From NCBI RefSeq assembly GCF_001477495.1, contig NZ_LDTF01000009.1, forward strand, positions 1-64,000: a DNA stretch of 64,000 nucleotides, in the 5' to 3' direction. Each line of letters begins with the position of its first letter. Position 1 is the stretch's first letter. The stretch is from Sphingomonas yabuuchiae. GTDB taxonomy: Bacteria > Pseudomonadota > Alphaproteobacteria > Sphingomonadales > Sphingomonadaceae. A program made the position numbers and the translations under genes. This document shows, piece by piece, positions 1 through 8,414 of the stretch. The notes beneath the pieces are model-generated. The model searched no databases, was not told the DNA's origin, and worked only from the letters and a program-made list of their open reading frames with translations.

Positions 1-98
1 GCTGCCCATCGCGATGGGTGATCGCGCTCGTGATCCAGCACCATCCGTACCGCTCGCTCGCGGACCTCGGGCGCAAACTTGTTCGTCGTCTTGCTCAT
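1..98 (-). CDS. IS3-family transposase OrfA, N-terminal part
   Basis: Translation from ATG at 98 on the minus strand begins [20 protein letters not shown] and runs open to the window edge (about 32 codons). This is the recognisable start of IS3-family OrfA, a helix-turn-helix protein that recognises the IS ends; the catalytic DDE subunit OrfB would follow outside the window. The start codon lies 37 bases inside the inferred IS terminus, which is a normal leader length. Only the beginning can be seen, so intactness cannot be judged. Confidence 0.8.
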   Translation of the reverse strand, partial: MSKTTNKFAPEVRERAVRMVLDHERDHPSRWA

Positions 99-135
99 AC
101 GGACTCCACCTTCTCAGGAGTTGGAGCCTCCGACA
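1..135 (-). mobile_element. IS3-family insertion sequence, terminal fragment (continues beyond window)
   Basis: The minus strand carries the upstream end of an IS3-family element. A terminal sequence starting TGTCGGAGGCTCC lies at about 135 down to 111 and is followed by the start of an OrfA transposase gene at 98. IS3 elements characteristically begin with TG, and the TIR gene to the right loses its homology exactly there, so 135 is the likely insertion boundary. The other end and the target-site duplication lie outside the window, so family assignment rests on the OrfA N-terminus and the terminus only. Confidence 0.75.
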
Positions 136-509
136 AACCCGGCGCGGTTCAGTATCGGCATATCGCTTCGCTTGAGCGGCGCCACCGCCACAGGCACTAT
201 AAAGTCGCTATGCTCGACGCCAAGTCGCTCAGCAGTCGCTGCCGCACGCTCGATCTCGTCGAGAACTCCGTTTTTGTTGCGGGTGACACCAGAGACCACG
301 ACCACCGTTTTACCGATGACCGTATCGAAGGCATCTTCGATGTCAGCCCAAAAACGCTCGCCCCCAATCAACTGCGTTGCCTCGGACCAAACGCGATAAC
401 CGACGTTCGCCAGTTGCATGCCTAGCCACGCGGCGAATTCAGTATCTTCGGGCATGGCGTGACTAAGAAATATCACATCCCTTGGCTGCGCCTCGGACGT
501 ATCGTTCAT
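114..509 (-). pseudogene. TIR-domain protein, C-terminus cut by the IS insertion
   Basis: The N-terminal part is a TIR fold of the bacterial TIR_2 type: 'RDVIFLSHAMPED' for strand A and the following loop, 'GYRVWSEATQL', and 'KTVVVVSGVTRNKNGVLDEIE'. TIR domains are commonly NAD+ hydrolases or signal-generating enzymes in anti-phage defence. The last six residues (VGGSNS) are encoded by the IS terminus, so homology stops at about position 136 and the true C-terminus is lost. The ATG at 509 is preferred over a TTG at 521 that overlaps the stop of the upstream BrxL-like gene. The close coupling suggests the two worked together before the damage. The TIR core looks nearly complete, so residual activity cannot be excluded. 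Confidence 0.75.
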
Positions 510-517
510 CGCCTGTC

Positions 518-2272
518 TCAAATCTCTAGGTAAGTGATGTAAAAGCTGCGGATCATGCGATGCTCTTGCATCCGCTCCCCGAGAGAAAAACCGTTCATCC
601 TGCGGGGTGTCGGTTGAAAAATATCAAGCCCTCGATCCAGCACCAGCTTCCATCCAGTGTCCGTCGTGATGTCGCGCGCATGCAGCGCTCCGGAGCCATC
701 AAAGGCCCAGGTGAATTCAACGCCTGTGCCAGTGCAGGCCTCGGCAATTCCGTCCAGGCATTCCCGCTGTTCCTGAATGTTCCCGTCGTCCGGAGCCGTG
801 ACGAGATGCACCGCGACCTGATCTTCGGGCTGCTTGCGCCGGATCAGCATCTCAACCAGTTCCATCACATTGCGCGCCTGATGGAACTTGCGGATGTAGG
901 GATCAGTGACAATGATCCGTGTCGCTCCATCCGTCCAGGGGCCAAAGATGTTGTCGAAACTGATGCCCTTGCGGTTTTCCGTGAAAACGACATGCCCCGA
1001 CTTTGGAACGACAGCAGGAGGAGCGACAGCAGGGGCAGCAGAAACGGCAGGCGTGTATGCCGGCTGTGCTGGTATCGGTGCGATTTCGGCTTGATCCGCA
1101 ACTTCATCCGCGTCGCCGGTAAAGCGGCGATGGTAGAACTGGGGAAACTCCTCTTCCTCGAGGGTCGTGACAGCACGCTTTGATCCATCCGGCGCAACAT
1201 AGTGGAAATCAGCGACCTCGAAGGTGCTGTCGATCCGCAAGAGCTGGTCTTTCACCCGCTTGCGGCATTCAATCGCAAACCGCAGCAGCTCTTCAATTTC
1301 AGCTTCGGTCTCGTCGCCATTCGGGAAGATCAGCTTGAGCAGACCCGACATGGTCTTGTTGATCGCTGCGCGGTCACGGATATGGGTCTGGACGGGAACG
1401 GTGAAGAAGCGATCCGGCCGATGCGAGAAGTCCTCGGCGCGCAGGTGGCGCAGGATTTCGGCGAGATAGTCGACGATGAACCCGTAGCCCGACGTGAACA
1501 TTTGACCGCAAATGATATCAATCTCCCATCCAGGCAGATAGGCATGCAGACGATCGATGAAGGCGCTGTCGTGGAACTGCGGGGGCAGAGCTTCGAACAG
1601 GTCGGTATTCTTTAGCATCCACGGCACGTTATGGTCGGTGTTGCCAACGAAGGCGAAACTCGCTTCTGCACCCATGGGGTTCACCCCGCGCGAGAACTGC
1701 TTGTTCGCCATGTAATTCTTCATGATATCGACAAGCGCCTTGTTGGCCGTCTTCTCGCGCCCGGCGAATTCGTCGAAGGCCACGACATCCCAATAGCCGA
1801 CCAGGCCAATCCGCCCGTTGGAGTTGTTCACGAAGAGCTTGGGAACCGTGACTTCGCCGCCAGAAATCAGTTGGCCGTGGGGTGAGAACTCGGAATAGAT
1901 ATGCGACTTGCCCGTCCCCTTCGGCCCGAGCTCGATGAGATTGTAATTTCGTTCGACGAATGGGATCAGGCGCAACAGCTGCAAAAGCTTTGACCTGCGT
2001 CCGAACATGGACGGATCAAAGCCGATGCTCTGCATCAGCAGGTCGATCCATTCGTCGGTGGTGAATTTGCCGCGTGTTTCGCGATAGCCATCATAGTCGA
2101 CGCGGGCGATCTGGATCGGTTTCAGAGTGTCGATGATCCACGGGGAGATCCTGCTGTCTTCCGAGAACTCGTACTGCACATCGGCGATGCACCAGATGGC
2201 GGTGAGCACCAATCCTAATCGGCGCACGATCGTCGCGCACGGCCGTTTGGCGATGCGCGAGTTGCGCCTCAA
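518..2272 (-). pseudogene. brxL: BrxL-like AAA+ protein with MIT_C-type C-terminus, N-terminally truncated
   Basis: Residues from about 25 onward match the Lon-related BREX protein BrxL: 'WCIADVQYEF', Walker A GPKGTGKS (about 116-123), Walker B 'VVAFDEFAG', and 'DRLHAYLPGWEIDII'. The last ~150 residues ('ISFDNIFGPWTDGATRIIVTDPYI', later 'LDRGLDIFQ') are the phospholipase-D-like MIT_C domain known from a BrxL subtype. The first ~22 residues are junk encoded across a rearrangement junction near 2205-2212; full BrxL proteins carry a further N-terminal domain that is missing here. BrxL proteins are ATP-dependent DNA-binding motors used in phage defence. The partner is the overlapping downstream TIR gene. 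No brxX, pglZ or brxC is present, so this is not a BREX locus. The truncation probably inactivates it. Confidence 0.8.
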
Positions 2273-2808
2273 TGCTGCCCGGCAGCGGCTTCACGGGTTG
2301 CAGATTTTCTCGTTCGAGCAACTCGCGGTCCGACTGGCGGGCGGTTTCACGCGGCCTATCCACGACGAAAGCCTGCGCAGCGCGATCCAGGCAGTCGTGC
2401 CCGAGACGCCTTTGGGCGAGCTGGATGGCATCAAGCTCTTGCCGGGCATGATCGATGCCGCTGCTGATACGCTCCACAAGGTCTGGCGCTCGGGGATCGA
2501 TTTGGCCGCGCGCGCGCATGAACATCCACGCCTCGAGTCGATTGCCCGCCTCGAAGCGGCCGTTCAGGATCGGCTGCCGCCTGGAATGATGCGGCCCGCC
2601 GATCTGGCATCCGCTGCGCTCAAGCGCTTGGCTCACGCTCCGGCGATTCTCGGCTCCGTCGAAATCGTCGGCATCACCGAACTTTCGCCAAGCTGGCGTC
2701 CGCTTCTCGCCGCGCTTGCGGCGCATGTGCCTGTCGCATGGGTCGCCGGACCGCGTCCCGTCCCGGAGTGGCTCGCCGAGACCGATATCGAGGTGCGCCG
2801 CTCGGATG
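2209..2808 (+). pseudogene. PD-(D/E)XK nuclease family protein, internal fragment
   Basis: The plus strand encodes, from about 'NPNRRTIVAHGRLAMRELR' to 'WLAETDIEVRRS', a stretch I recognise as the N-terminal region of large AddB-like proteins annotated 'PD-(D/E)XK nuclease family', which accompany UvrD-type helicases in exonuclease or defence loci. Neither the beginning nor the nuclease domain is present. The fragment starts at the junction with the truncated brxL (about 2209) and ends at about 2808, where homology switches frame into trbI. It is a rearrangement scrap with no expected function. The family call is from memory of the sequence pattern. Confidence 0.55.
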
Positions 2809-3759
2809 GCGAAGGCCGCCGCCGACGCACTTTCGGGCCTGCCGGCGAGCTATGGCGATGCGCCCAGGCTCGGCCCACCGCTTCCCGGCGATCTTGGCCG
2901 GCCGATCCTTCGCGCGCAGGAACGGGCCGGAGTGAACCCTGTCTCGACCTCGGTCGACACCGCAACGGCAGCACGGCAACAGCGGATGGCCGACCTTAAG
3001 GCAGCCCGGGAATCGGGTCTGATGGCACAGGTCACGACCGGCCGTAGCGCGGTCGCTCCTGCATCCTCCGTCGGTTCCGATATCCCTGATTCCGCCCCTG
3101 CGACGGCGACGGGAACTCGCAAGGAGCAGTTCGCCGCGGCCAGGGACACGGGCGGCGATCTTAACCCCAGCGCCCTGGTCGCACCCGCTTCGCCCAACAG
3201 CCTGCTGGCGGGCAGCGTGATTGCGGCAAGCCTCATCACCGGTTTGGACTCCGACCTGCCTGGCATGGTCACCGCGCAGGTCACCCAGAACGTGTTCGAT
3301 ACCGTCACGGGGACTATCTTGCTCGTACCGCAAGGCGCTCGGCTGATCGGCAAGTATGACAGCGTGGTCGCGTTCGGGCAGCGCCGTGCGCTGGTGATCT
3401 GGCAAAGGCTGATCCTGCCCGACGGCGGCTCGGTGCGGCTCGACAACATGCCTGCCACCGACCCGGAAGGCTATGCCGGGCTTGCCGACCGGGTCGATTT
3501 CCACACATGGACGCTGCTCAAGGGCGTCGCGGTCGCGACCATGCTCGGGGTGGGGTCCGAGCTGTCGATCGGCGGCGACGGCGACCTCGTACAGGCGATC
3601 CGCCAGTCCGCCCAGACGAATGCCGCGCGGGCCGGCGACCAGATCACCCAACGCAACCTCGATATCCAGCCCACGATCACGATCCGACCCGGCGCGCCCG
3701 TTCGCGTGCTGGTGACCCATGATCTCATTCTCGCGCCGTGGCGCGGCAAGGAGAACTGA
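2807..3759 (+). pseudogene. trbI: TrbI, conjugal transfer protein, N-terminus deleted
   Basis: From about 'ADALSGLPASYGD' to the stop at 3759 the frame is a TrbI/VirB10-family protein: a proline-rich linker, then 'LLAGSVIAASLITGLDSDLPGMVTAQV', 'GTILLVPQGARLIGKYDS' and 'LPDGGSVRLDNMPATDPEGYAGL', the C-terminal VirB10 beta-barrel that forms the outer-membrane pore of a type IV secretion channel. The cytoplasmic and transmembrane N-terminus is missing; it is replaced by the nuclease-gene fragment in another frame. An in-frame start exists at 2716 but would encode unrelated residues first. The rest of the trb operon is absent, so this is a remnant of a deleted conjugative element. Confidence 0.88.
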
Positions 3760-3760
3760 C

Positions 3761-3991
3761 ATGGCCGATCTCAAACTTGGCAAGCTGCCCGACCGGACGC
3801 CGGTCAAGCTGACGATCACGATCACGCCAGACCTGCAGGCCGCGCTGCAGGCCTATGCGGCGATCTATACCGCCACCTATGGCGTCGAGGAACCGGTCGC
3901 CGATCTGGTGCCTGCCCTGCTTGCCACCTTTCTCGACAGCGACCGGGCCTTCATGCGCGAGCGCGAAGCGCGGGCACGCAGTTCACGATGA
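3761..3991 (+). CDS. DUF2274 domain protein (trbI-associated)
   Basis: This 76-residue protein begins MADLKLGKLPDRTPVKLTIT and has the amphipathic helical pattern of DUF2274 proteins, which are almost always encoded directly after trbI in Trb-type conjugation operons. The ATG at 3761 lies one base after the trbI stop, with AAGGAG upstream in the trbI end, so translation is coupled. An upstream in-frame start at 3719 lies inside trbI and is not needed. The function of DUF2274 is unknown. The gene looks intact but its operon is gone. Confidence 0.85.
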   Translation: MADLKLGKLPDRTPVKLTITITPDLQAALQAYAAIYTATYGVEEPVADLVPALLATFLDSDRAFMREREARARSSR

Positions 3992-4033
3992 TCGAATGGG
4001 CAGGCGTATTGTAGATCTTCCAGCGTGCCATTT

Positions 4034-4282
4034 TCAGAAGATTTCGCTCAGGTCGGCTCCCCCCTTGCTGCGCGGCGCGATCTGCACGTCGAGGTCAAGC
4101 GCCGCCATGACACGAAACAGGGTTTCCAGCGTCGCACCAGTCTGCCCGCCTTCGATGCGGGAGATGGTCTTCTGCCCTGTTCCGACCGAGGCGGCCAATG
4201 CTTGCTGGGTGAGGTTGCGCTGGATCCGCACGTTATGGATGAGCGCACCGAGCTGTTTGGGAGAGCCTACAATATGCGCCAT
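4034..4282 (-). CDS. HipB-like XRE-family regulator, orphan antitoxin
   Basis: This 82-residue protein begins MAHIVGSPKQLGALIHNVRI and is a cro/C1-type helix-turn-helix ('LTQQALAASVGTGQKTISRIEGGQTGATLETLFRVMAALDLDVQI') typical of HipB antitoxins, which repress their operon and neutralise the HipA kinase. The ATG at 4282 is chosen because homology starts there; an extension to 4378 would cross the two operator-like repeats at 4330-4374. No hipA follows: the downstream frame starting near 4031 stops within 26 codons and the DUF2274 gene lies just beyond. The toxin has therefore been lost, or this is a stand-alone regulator. Confidence 0.75.
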   Translation of the reverse strand: MAHIVGSPKQLGALIHNVRIQRNLTQQALAASVGTGQKTISRIEGGQTGATLETLFRVMAALDLDVQIAPRSKGGADLSEIF

Positions 4283-4329
4283 CCGAACGCCTTTCAACGA
4301 CGGCATACCGTTTGGGGATAAGGTCGCCA

Positions 4330-4374
4330 TATACCATGCAGGGCATATTTCGGATCTATACCCTGTAGGGAATA
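4330..4374. promoter_or_regulatory. Two HipB-type operator repeats
   Basis: Two 18-base near-identical repeats, TATACCATGCAGGGCATA (4330-4347) and TATACCCTGTAGGGAATA (4357-4374), match at 15 of 18 positions, lie 27 bases apart, and each is itself palindromic (CCCT/AGGG core flanked by TAT/ATA). They sit 48-92 bases upstream of the HipB-like start. HipB dimers bind repeated palindromes of this general form (TATCC-N8-GGATA in E. coli), so autoregulation is the likely role. Confidence 0.65.
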
Positions 4375-4378
4375 TCAC

Positions 4379-4825
4379 GGATTCATACGTTGTGAGGTAT
4401 GATCAGAGCTGCAAACCTTGGGCTATGCCGGGGCGTCGGCAATGCCGCCGCCCGAAGCGGGTAGGAGCCGTTCTTATCGGCACCGCTAGATGAGCGCATG
4501 CCATCTTCTCCGCTAACGCGTGCTTTTTCGACGTTTGCCCGCCCGGCCTGCCCCCCTCGCGTAGCCTGATGGCAACTACCGGTGTGTGGCCGGATGGCGC
4601 GACACTCGCGCATTCTTCGCCTGTGGGGCAAAAAAACAGTACGGATCCAGGCAGAGCGGCTTGGCATTATACCAGCGGCGTAGATGCCGTTCCTGCAGCA
4701 TCGCGAGAGACGGTTGCGAATGTCCCTTGAGAGCACCGCCGGGACCTCAGGGAGGCTCTACTCCCCATCAAGCGAAAGCAGGACCTTATCGGCTTCCCAA
4801 CCGCAAAAGCCGAAAGGTGACGTCC
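4379..4825. other. Intergenic stretch without a recognisable gene
   Basis: About 450 bases between the HipB operators and the AlpA-type gene. Open frames here have no recognisable protein similarity and no good ribosome-binding sites. The stretch probably holds the promoters of the divergently oriented hipB and alpA genes; no clear sigma-70 hexamers or terminator were found. Confidence 0.5.
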
Positions 4826-5026
4826 ATGTCCGCTAATCCTGACCGCTTCCTCCGTCTGAACGCCGTCCTCGCTCAGACGGGACTTCGCCGTTCCACCCTC
4901 TATCGCAAGATGGCGAACGGCACCTTTCCGACGAATGTTCAGCTCAGCACCCGCTGCGTAGGCTGGCGTGCGTCGGCCGTGGATGAGTGGATGCGCAATC
5001 CCACTTCCGACCATCTTGCCGAATAA
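4826..5026 (+). CDS. AlpA-family transcriptional regulator
   Basis: This 66-residue protein (MSANPDRFLRLNAVLAQTGL...) is a MerR-like winged helix of the AlpA type: 'LNAVLAQTGLRRSTLYRKMANGTFPTNVQL' is the DNA-binding helix pair and 'CVGWRASAVDEWM' the conserved wing end. AlpA proteins act as excisionase-like factors or activators of the neighbouring P4-type integrase. That agrees with its position between the Trb remnant and the integrase scrap at 5.08-5.30 kb. The ATG at 4826 follows GGTGACGTCC and is the first start matching the family. Confidence 0.85.
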   Translation: MSANPDRFLRLNAVLAQTGLRRSTLYRKMANGTFPTNVQLSTRCVGWRASAVDEWMRNPTSDHLAE

Positions 5027-5077
5027 CAGCACCATCATATGGCAGGCGTCGCAAGTCCTACATGCGCTTGCGAAGCG

Positions 5078-5302
5078 GGCCCTTGATGACGGCACCGCCG
5101 ATCCGGAGTTGGTCGAGATAATCCGACCACCACTGCGCCATGCGCACCCGTTCCGCCCAGTGCGCGCCGCGATGATAGGCGGCGCGCACCTTATCCTACT
5201 TGCCTTCTGTCAGCGCGCTCGATGGCATCGAGATGCCACAGCCCTGACTCGTCAAGGAGCGTGCTGGCCATGGCGCGGATGCCGTCGCTGGTCATCTCGT
5301 AC
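5078..5302 (-). pseudogene. P4-type tyrosine integrase, C-terminal scrap
   Basis: The minus strand holds the C-terminal ~75 codons of a P4-family integrase, about 90% identical at the nucleotide level to 25213-25441. It retains 'EMTSDGIRAMASTLLDESGLWH' and the 'KVRAAY' tyrosine segment but has an in-frame TAG (where the other copy has GCC-CAT-GGC-GAG) and lacks everything upstream of 'EMTS'. Unlike the 25 kb copy it keeps the G needed for the AAG-GTG reading just before the Tyr codon. The body of the corresponding element would lie to the left, with AlpA next to it, as usual for such islands. Confidence 0.8.
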
Positions 5303-5383
5303 GGATCGTTCGAATTCGCATATCGGGCATTCGCGACTTTTTGCGAGGATCGGTCGACATAGCCGGACCCTCGCCAATCCGCC

Positions 5384-6085
5384 TTACGCAACGTCGACCA
5401 GGATCACTTCGCTATCCTCGATCGCGGTGACGCGCAGCGTCCCGGTCTGGTCGATCGCGGCGCCGTCGCGCATGCCGACCCGCTGCCCTTCGATCTCGAC
5501 CGCCCCCGTCGCGGGGACGAGATAGCCGCGCCGGTCTGCGCCCAGCGGGTATTCCGCCGTCTCGCCGGCCTTCAGCGTCGCTGCCACGATCCGGGCATCG
5601 GTCCGGATCGTCAGCGCGTCCGCGTCCTCGGCAAAGCCCGATGCCAGCGTCACGAACTGCCCGGCCCGCTCGCCCTTGGGGAAGGGCCGCGCGCCCCAGC
5701 TGGGCTTGTCGCCCTTGGCGGTCGGCACGATCCAGATCTGGAAGATCTTCGTCGTCACATCCTCCAGATTATATTCCGAATGGGTGATGCCGGTGCCGGC
5801 GCTCATCACCTGAACATCGCCCGCCTCCGTACGGCCCTTGTTGCCCAGATTGTCCTGATGGGTGATCGCACCTTCGCGAACATAGGTGATGATTTCCATG
5901 TCGCGGTGCGGATGCGGCGGAAAGCCCGTCCTGGGGGCGATCGTGTCGTCGTTCCACACGCGCAAATTACCCCAGTTCATCCGGGCGGGATCGTAATAGT
6001 CGGCGAAGCTGAAATGGTGCTTGGCATTCAGCCAGCCATGATCGGCACCACCAAGACCAGCGAAGGGACGAACCTCGATCATCAT
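5384..6085 (-). CDS. Pirin-family protein (YhhW-like)
   Basis: This 233-residue bicupin has the pirin signature 'TGFPPHPHRDMEIITYVREGAITHQDNLGNKG', whose His residues and a downstream His/Glu ('GTGITHSEYN') ligate iron. Family members include quercetin dioxygenases such as YhhW and redox-responsive regulators. It is intact. AAGGAGATAG precedes tandem ATG codons at 6085 and 6082. It is divergent from the LysR gene at 6196, a very common pirin/LysR pairing, which suggests control by that regulator through the ~110-base shared intergenic region. Confidence 0.93.
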   Translation of the reverse strand: MMIEVRPFAGLGGADHGWLNAKHHFSFADYYDPARMNWGNLRVWNDDTIAPRTGFPPHPHRDMEIITYVREGAITHQDNLGNKGRTEAGDVQVMSAGTGITHSEYNLEDVTTKIFQIWIVPTAKGDKPSWGARPFPKGERAGQFVTLASGFAEDADALTIRTDARIVAATLKAGETAEYPLGADRRGYLVPATGAVEIEGQRVGMRDGAAIDQTGTLRVTAIEDSEVILVDVA

Positions 6086-6195
6086 CTATCTCCTTGAAAC
6101 CGGGCGGATCAGCCCGTCTGTTGTTCCGGATATAGGCCTTGCCGACATGCTTGCTCAGTGAGATAAATCAGGCGCTAACGTTCGATGGAATTGAA

Positions 6196-7125
6196 ATGGC
6201 CAATCCCGGCTTTCCGACTTTCGACCAGATTAAGATATTCCTGGCGGTGGTCGACACGGGCAGCTTTGCGGGGGCGGGGCGGCGGCTGAACCGGGCGGTG
6301 TCGGTCATCAGCTATGGCATCGCCAATCTGGAGGCGCAGCTGGGCGTGCGGCTGTTCGACCGCGAGGGGACCAAGAAGCCGGTCCTGACGGTCGAGGGCG
6401 GCGCCGTGCTGGCCGAAGCGCGGGCGATCGGCGAAGGCGTGGATGGTCTGCGCGCCAAGGTGAAGGGCCTGCTGGAGGGGCTGGAGGCCGAGGTCAATCT
6501 GGCGGTCGACGTCATGCTGCCCGCGCCCCGGTTGGGGACGATCCTGCGCGCGTTTCGCACTGAATTTCCCACTGTGTCGCTGCGCCTGCATGTCGAGGCG
6601 TTGGGAAGCGTCACCGCGATGGTGCTGGACCAAACGGCGGCGATCGGCATTTCCGGCCCCGTCGCGGCGGGGATCGAGGGGGTAGAATGTATCGGCGCGG
6701 GCGCACTGCCCCTGGTGCCGGTCGCGTCGCCCGATCATCCGCTCGCCCGGATGGAGCGCATCCCACCGGGTGCAGGGCGAGACCATATCCAGCTCGTCCT
6801 GACCGATCGGTCGCGCTTCACCGAGGGGCACGACTTTTCGGTGATGAGCCCCAGGACTTGGCGGCTCGCCGATCTGGGGGCCAAGCATTCGCTGCTGCGC
6901 GAGGGGATCGGCTGGGGCAACATGCCTTTGTCGCTGATCGAGGCCGATCTGGCGACGGGGGCCTTGGTCCGGCTGCACATGCCCGATCATCCTGGCGGCA
7001 TGTACCGCTTCGCAGGCGTCTGGCGACGCGACCTGCCGCCAGGGCCCGCCGCATCCTGGCTGCTCCAGCAGTTCGTCGAGGCGGGCGCGGCGGATCGCGA
7101 TATGCCGGGACTGGGCGAGATATGA
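6196..7125 (+). CDS. LysR-family transcriptional regulator (pirin-linked)
   Basis: This 309-residue protein has the N-terminal LysR helix-turn-helix ('FPTFDQIKIFLAVVDTGSFAGAGRRLNRAVSVISYGIANLEAQLGVRLFDR', about residues 6-58) and a periplasmic-binding-protein-like effector domain to residue ~290. The start at 6196 is chosen because the HTH lies at the family's usual distance; an upstream start at 6139 only adds unrelated residues. Its stop overlaps the next gene's ATG (ATGA at 7122-7125), so the two are translationally coupled. It is likely the regulator of the divergent pirin gene; the inducer cannot be read from the sequence. Confidence 0.9.
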   Translation: MANPGFPTFDQIKIFLAVVDTGSFAGAGRRLNRAVSVISYGIANLEAQLGVRLFDREGTKKPVLTVEGGAVLAEARAIGEGVDGLRAKVKGLLEGLEAEVNLAVDVMLPAPRLGTILRAFRTEFPTVSLRLHVEALGSVTAMVLDQTAAIGISGPVAAGIEGVECIGAGALPLVPVASPDHPLARMERIPPGAGRDHIQLVLTDRSRFTEGHDFSVMSPRTWRLADLGAKHSLLREGIGWGNMPLSLIEADLATGALVRLHMPDHPGGMYRFAGVWRRDLPPGPAASWLLQQFVEAGAADRDMPGLGEI

Positions 7126-7718
7126 ACACCGGGCGGCTGGAAGCCTTCACCGACGGGGTGATCGCGATCATCATCACGATCATGGTGCTGGAGCTGAAGG
7201 TGCCGGCGGGCGGCGAACTGTCGGCGCTGTCGCAGGAGGCGCCGGTGCTGCTGGCCTATGTGCTCAGCTTCATCAATGTCGGGCTCTACTGGAACAACCA
7301 CCATCATCTGCTCCATGCGACCGAGCGGATCGACGGGCGAGTGCTCTGGGCGAACCTGTTCCTGCTGTTCTGGCTGAGCCTCGTGCCCTTCGTCATTCGC
7401 TGGCATGACGAAAGCCATTTCGCGGTAGGGGCGACCGCGGCCTATGGCGTCGTGCTGGGCATGGCCGCGATCGGATACAAGCTGACCGAGCGGGCGATCG
7501 TCCTGTGCAACGGCGCGCAGTCGCGCGTGGCGAAGGCGATCGGGCGCGACTGGAAGGGGTGGGGCAGCATCCTGATCTATACGGTCGCGGTGCCGCTTGC
7601 CTTTGTCAGCCGGGTCGCCGCGATCATTCTCTATGTCGGGGTCATCACCTTGTGGCTGATCCCCGATCGCCGCATCGCGCGGGCGCTGGCGACCGAGGAC
7701 ACCCCCCTCACGCCTTGA
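7122..7718 (+). CDS. TMEM175-family potassium channel-like membrane protein
   Basis: This 198-residue protein has the TMEM175 (DUF1211) signature near the N-terminus, 'RLEAFTDGVIAIIITIMVLELKVP', and about six transmembrane helices ('VLLAYVLSFINVGLYWNNHHHLLH', 'LFLLFWLSLVPFVIRWHDE', and two C-terminal helices). Bacterial members assemble as tetramers and conduct K+ with low selectivity. The canonical FSDG motif reads FTDG here. Translation is coupled to the upstream LysR gene by an ATGA overlap. It converges on the YoaK-family gene, overlapping it by 11 bases. Confidence 0.9.
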   Translation: MNTGRLEAFTDGVIAIIITIMVLELKVPAGGELSALSQEAPVLLAYVLSFINVGLYWNNHHHLLHATERIDGRVLWANLFLLFWLSLVPFVIRWHDESHFAVGATAAYGVVLGMAAIGYKLTERAIVLCNGAQSRVAKAIGRDWKGWGSILIYTVAVPLAFVSRVAAIILYVGVITLWLIPDRRIARALATEDTPLTP

Positions 7719-8403
7719 CCACGCCGTTCGCCGCCGGATGTGCGATGCAGGCCAGCGTACCGCCCAGCACCAGCGCTCCGGCCAGCGCGAGCGGCGCGGC
7801 AAGCCCGACATGCAACAGCAGCGCCGCGCCCACGCACGCCCCGATAAGGATCGCGGCCACCGCCGCGATCCGGCGGGTCCAGTTCGGGTTGCCGCCCCCG
7901 GCGGCGGTCGAATCGGCGGCGAGGCCGGTCAGGGTCAGCGTCAGGACGGTGGTGGTCAGGTCCGCGACCTTCATCTGGCGGATGGTCGCATTGCGGAAGC
8001 CCATGGCGAGGCCGGTCAGCGCGATAATCGCGAATAGGGTTGCGGACTCCGGGCTGTTGCGCCCCATGCCGATCGCCAGCACGGCGGCGATCCACAGCAA
8101 GGCGCTCTCGATCGCCGCCGCCGTCAGAAGCCAGCGCCGCTCGGGCCGCCCGACATGCGCGCGGCCCGTCCGCCCGCCGATCAGCGCGCCGAGCAGAAAG
8201 CTCAGCAAGGCGGCGACGAACAGCGGCCAGGCAAAGCCCGGCGTCCCCGCCGCCGCAAATCCCAAAAACACGATGTTGCCGGTCATGTTGGCGGTGAACA
8301 CCTTGCCCAGGCCCAGCACGCTGGCCGCATCGACCAGTCCGGTCGTCACGGATAGCACCAGCAACAGGGGCACGCGCGGGTCGAAACGGGGAGTGTCGGT
8401 CAT
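7708..8403 (-). CDS. YoaK/DUF1275-family membrane protein
   Basis: This 231-residue protein of six or seven helices has the DUF1275 signature 'LVDAASVLGLGKVFTANMTGNIVFLGFA' and 'ALTGLAMGFRNATIRQMKVADLTTTVLT'. Its function is unknown; a transporter role is often supposed. AAGGAG lies 7 bases before the ATG at 8403, so that start is preferred to the in-frame ATG at 8409. It follows the porin gene by 11 bases on the same strand and is probably the last gene of the 8-14.8 kb run. Confidence 0.88.
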   Translation of the reverse strand: MTDTPRFDPRVPLLLVLSVTTGLVDAASVLGLGKVFTANMTGNIVFLGFAAAGTPGFAWPLFVAALLSFLLGALIGGRTGRAHVGRPERRWLLTAAAIESALLWIAAVLAIGMGRNSPESATLFAIIALTGLAMGFRNATIRQMKVADLTTTVLTLTLTGLAADSTAAGGGNPNWTRRIAAVAAILIGACVGAALLLHVGLAAPLALAGALVLGGTLACIAHPAANGVVKA

Positions 8404-8414
8404 GGTCATGCTCC

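Noticed and set aside
518..2272. A BREX system
   Set aside because: Only a truncated brxL-like gene is present; brxA, brxB, brxC, pglX and pglZ are absent.
3992..4033. Possible hipA start after the HipB-like gene
   Set aside because: The frame starting at about 4031 ends within 26 codons and does not resemble HipA.
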